Shown here: positions 4,967 through 5,918 of the stretch, one piece after another | Position numbering within the stretch: the first letter of the stretch is position 1 | How the letters are laid out: the number at the start of each line of letters is the position of its first letter | Origin: Noviherbaspirillum sp. | Lineage (GTDB): Bacteria > Pseudomonadota > Gammaproteobacteria > Burkholderiales > Burkholderiaceae | Length of the DNA: 5,918 nucleotides | Direction: 5' to 3' | NCBI GenBank assembly: GCA_028292785.1 | Contig: JAQGLQ010000217.1 | Span: forward strand, 1 to 5,918 | Position numbers and translations under genes: made by a program | The notes under the pieces: model-generated | The model's database searches: none | The model's input: only the letters and a program-made list of their open reading frames with translations | What the model was told of the DNA's origin: nothing

Positions 4967-5918
4967 AGTCGGATGGCGATTACGCCACCCGTCGCACGCT
5001 GCCGCGCGATCCGGCGTCATTTGCGGCAGCGCTCAACGATGCGCTTGAAACCGCGCGAACCATAAACGTACGCGGACGGGTCAGGGAGGTGGTGGGCACT
5101 ATCATTCGCGCCGCGGCGCCGAATGCCCGCGTCGGTGAGTTATGCCTGTTGGAGACGCCGGGAGAGGATTTCCGACTTGAGGCGGAGGTAATCGGCTTTG
5201 CCGACGGCGATGCGCTGCTTTCTCCCATCGGCAGCTTGCAAGGCATCTGCTCCGAGACGATCGTGACGCCTACCGGCAGTTCGCATCAGGTTGCCGTCGG
5301 TGACGCATTGCTCGGACAGGTGCTCGACGGATTCGGCCGGCCCCTCGACCCCACGCAAGCGCCGATCCAGGCGGAGGCCTTTTATCCGGTCTATGCGGAC
5401 GCACCAAATCCGCTTTCGCGCACGGTGATCTCGCGACCCATCAGCATGCGCGTGCGCGCCATCGATGCGTTTCTGACATGCGGCGAAGGTCAGCGCATCG
5501 GCATCTTTGCCGCCGCCGGCGGCGGCAAGAGCACCCTGCTCGGCATGCTCGCCAAGAATGCCGAAGTGGACGTCACGGTGATCGCGCTGGTTGGAGAACG
5601 CGGACGCGAAGTACGCGAATTCATCGAGCGCGAACTGGGCCCGGAGGGAATGGCCCGCGCGGTCGTCGTCTGCGCAACCTCGGAGCGGGCGCCGATGGAA
5701 CGCGTCAAGGCGAGCTTCGTCGCCACCGCGATCGCCGAATATTTCCGCGACCAGGGCAAGCGCGTGCTGCTGCTGCTCGACTCGGTCACGCGCCTTGCGC
5801 GCGCGCAGCGAGAGGTGGGCCTGGCCGCCGGAGAACCTCCGGCGCGGCGCGGTTTTCCGCCATCGGTATTCGCCGCGCTGCCGCGTCTCATGGAGCGCGT
5901 CGGCATGAATGACAAGGG
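4963..5918 (+). CDS. sctN: SctN, T3SS export ATPase; 3' end outside window
   Basis: SctN is the hexameric F1-like ATPase of the sorting platform that releases chaperones and unfolds substrates. The window holds 318 codons plus two bases of a protein usually near 440 residues. Visible landmarks are the N-terminal barrel ([20 protein letters not shown], then VGELCLLE and [13 protein letters not shown]), SPTG-like [21 protein letters not shown], the P-loop AAAGGGKST (183-191), [12 protein letters not shown] with the expected catalytic Glu at 212, [23 protein letters not shown], Walker B VLLLLD ending at Asp273, and [38 protein letters not shown]. The wording is very close to YscN, including the GGGKST P-loop, which supports a Ysc-branch system. 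GTG 4963 forms a GTGA overlap with the sctD stop and is served by GGAG at 4951. The N-terminus before RGRV is about a dozen residues longer than in YscN. Nothing essential is missing in the visible part. Confidence 0.97.
   Translation, partial: MKSDGDYATRRTLPRDPASFAAALNDALETARTINVRGRVREVVGTIIRAAAPNARVGELCLLETPGEDFRLEAEVIGFADGDALLSPIGSLQGICSETIVTPTGSSHQVAVGDALLGQVLDGFGRPLDPTQAPIQAEAFYPVYADAPNPLSRTVISRPISMRVRAIDAFLTCGEGQRIGIFAAAGGGKSTLLGMLAKNAEVDVTVIALVGERGREVREFIERELGPEGMARAVVVCATSERAPMERVKASFVATAIAEYFRDQGKRVLLLLDSVTRLARAQREVGLAAGEPPARRGFPPSVFAALPRLMERVGMNDK

Noticed and set aside
5478..5912. + strand frame of 144 codons, Arg-rich, at the right end
   Set aside because: It is a frame-shifted shadow of the clearly conserved sctN ATPase domain in the adjacent frame.
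1..5918. Insertion sequences, tRNA genes, CRISPR arrays, or transfer scars
   Set aside because: No transposase-like translation, tRNA-like fold, regular spaced repeats or flanking direct repeats were seen anywhere in the window.

Overview
This window is a compact stretch of a type III secretion system (T3SS, injectisome) locus. Every gene is on the + strand and almost every base is accounted for. The SctV, SctN and SctD products resemble the Ysc (Yersinia/Pseudomonas) branch. The paired small genes sctX and sctY just before sctV support the same branch. The DNA is GC-rich with strong GC-ending codon bias, and long shadow ORFs run opposite the real genes. This fits a proteobacterium, and I lean towards a Burkholderiales-type betaproteobacterium, but the sequence alone does not fix the taxon.

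Layout: (i) 3-419, the 3' end of an SctW (YopN/TyeA-type) gatekeeper gene, cut by the left edge; (ii) 419-769, a small SycN-like secretion chaperone; (iii) a 62-base gap with a strong stem-loop; (iv) 832-1248 sctX and 1245-1616 sctY, overlapping by ATGA; (v) 1632-3749 sctV, the complete export-gate protein; (vi) a gap of about 180 bases holding an AT-rich, promoter-like island; (vii) 3929-4966 sctD, the inner-membrane ring protein with an FHA domain; (viii) from 4963, the first 318 codons of sctN, the export ATPase, cut by the right edge. SctN has a GTG start overlapping the sctD stop.

The first block (sctW, chaperone, sctX, sctY, sctV) follows the Yersinia order yopN-tyeA-sycN-yscX-yscY-lcrD. 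It groups the parts that decide when and what is exported: gatekeeper, its chaperone, and an SctX/SctY pair that works on the SctV ring. The second block (sctD-sctN) starts structural and energising genes. In Yersinia and Pseudomonas the genes after lcrD/pcrD are instead the R/G/V translocator-regulator genes, so the junction here is a rearrangement relative to those models.

I do not see a wholly new system. The points that merit a second look are a highly acidic insertion inside the TyeA-like domain of SctW, a similar acidic tract just before the SctD membrane helix, the shortened SctD periplasmic part, the sctX/sctY/sctV module joined directly to sctD-sctN, the stem-loop before sctX, and the AT-rich island with repeated TGTCA before sctD.
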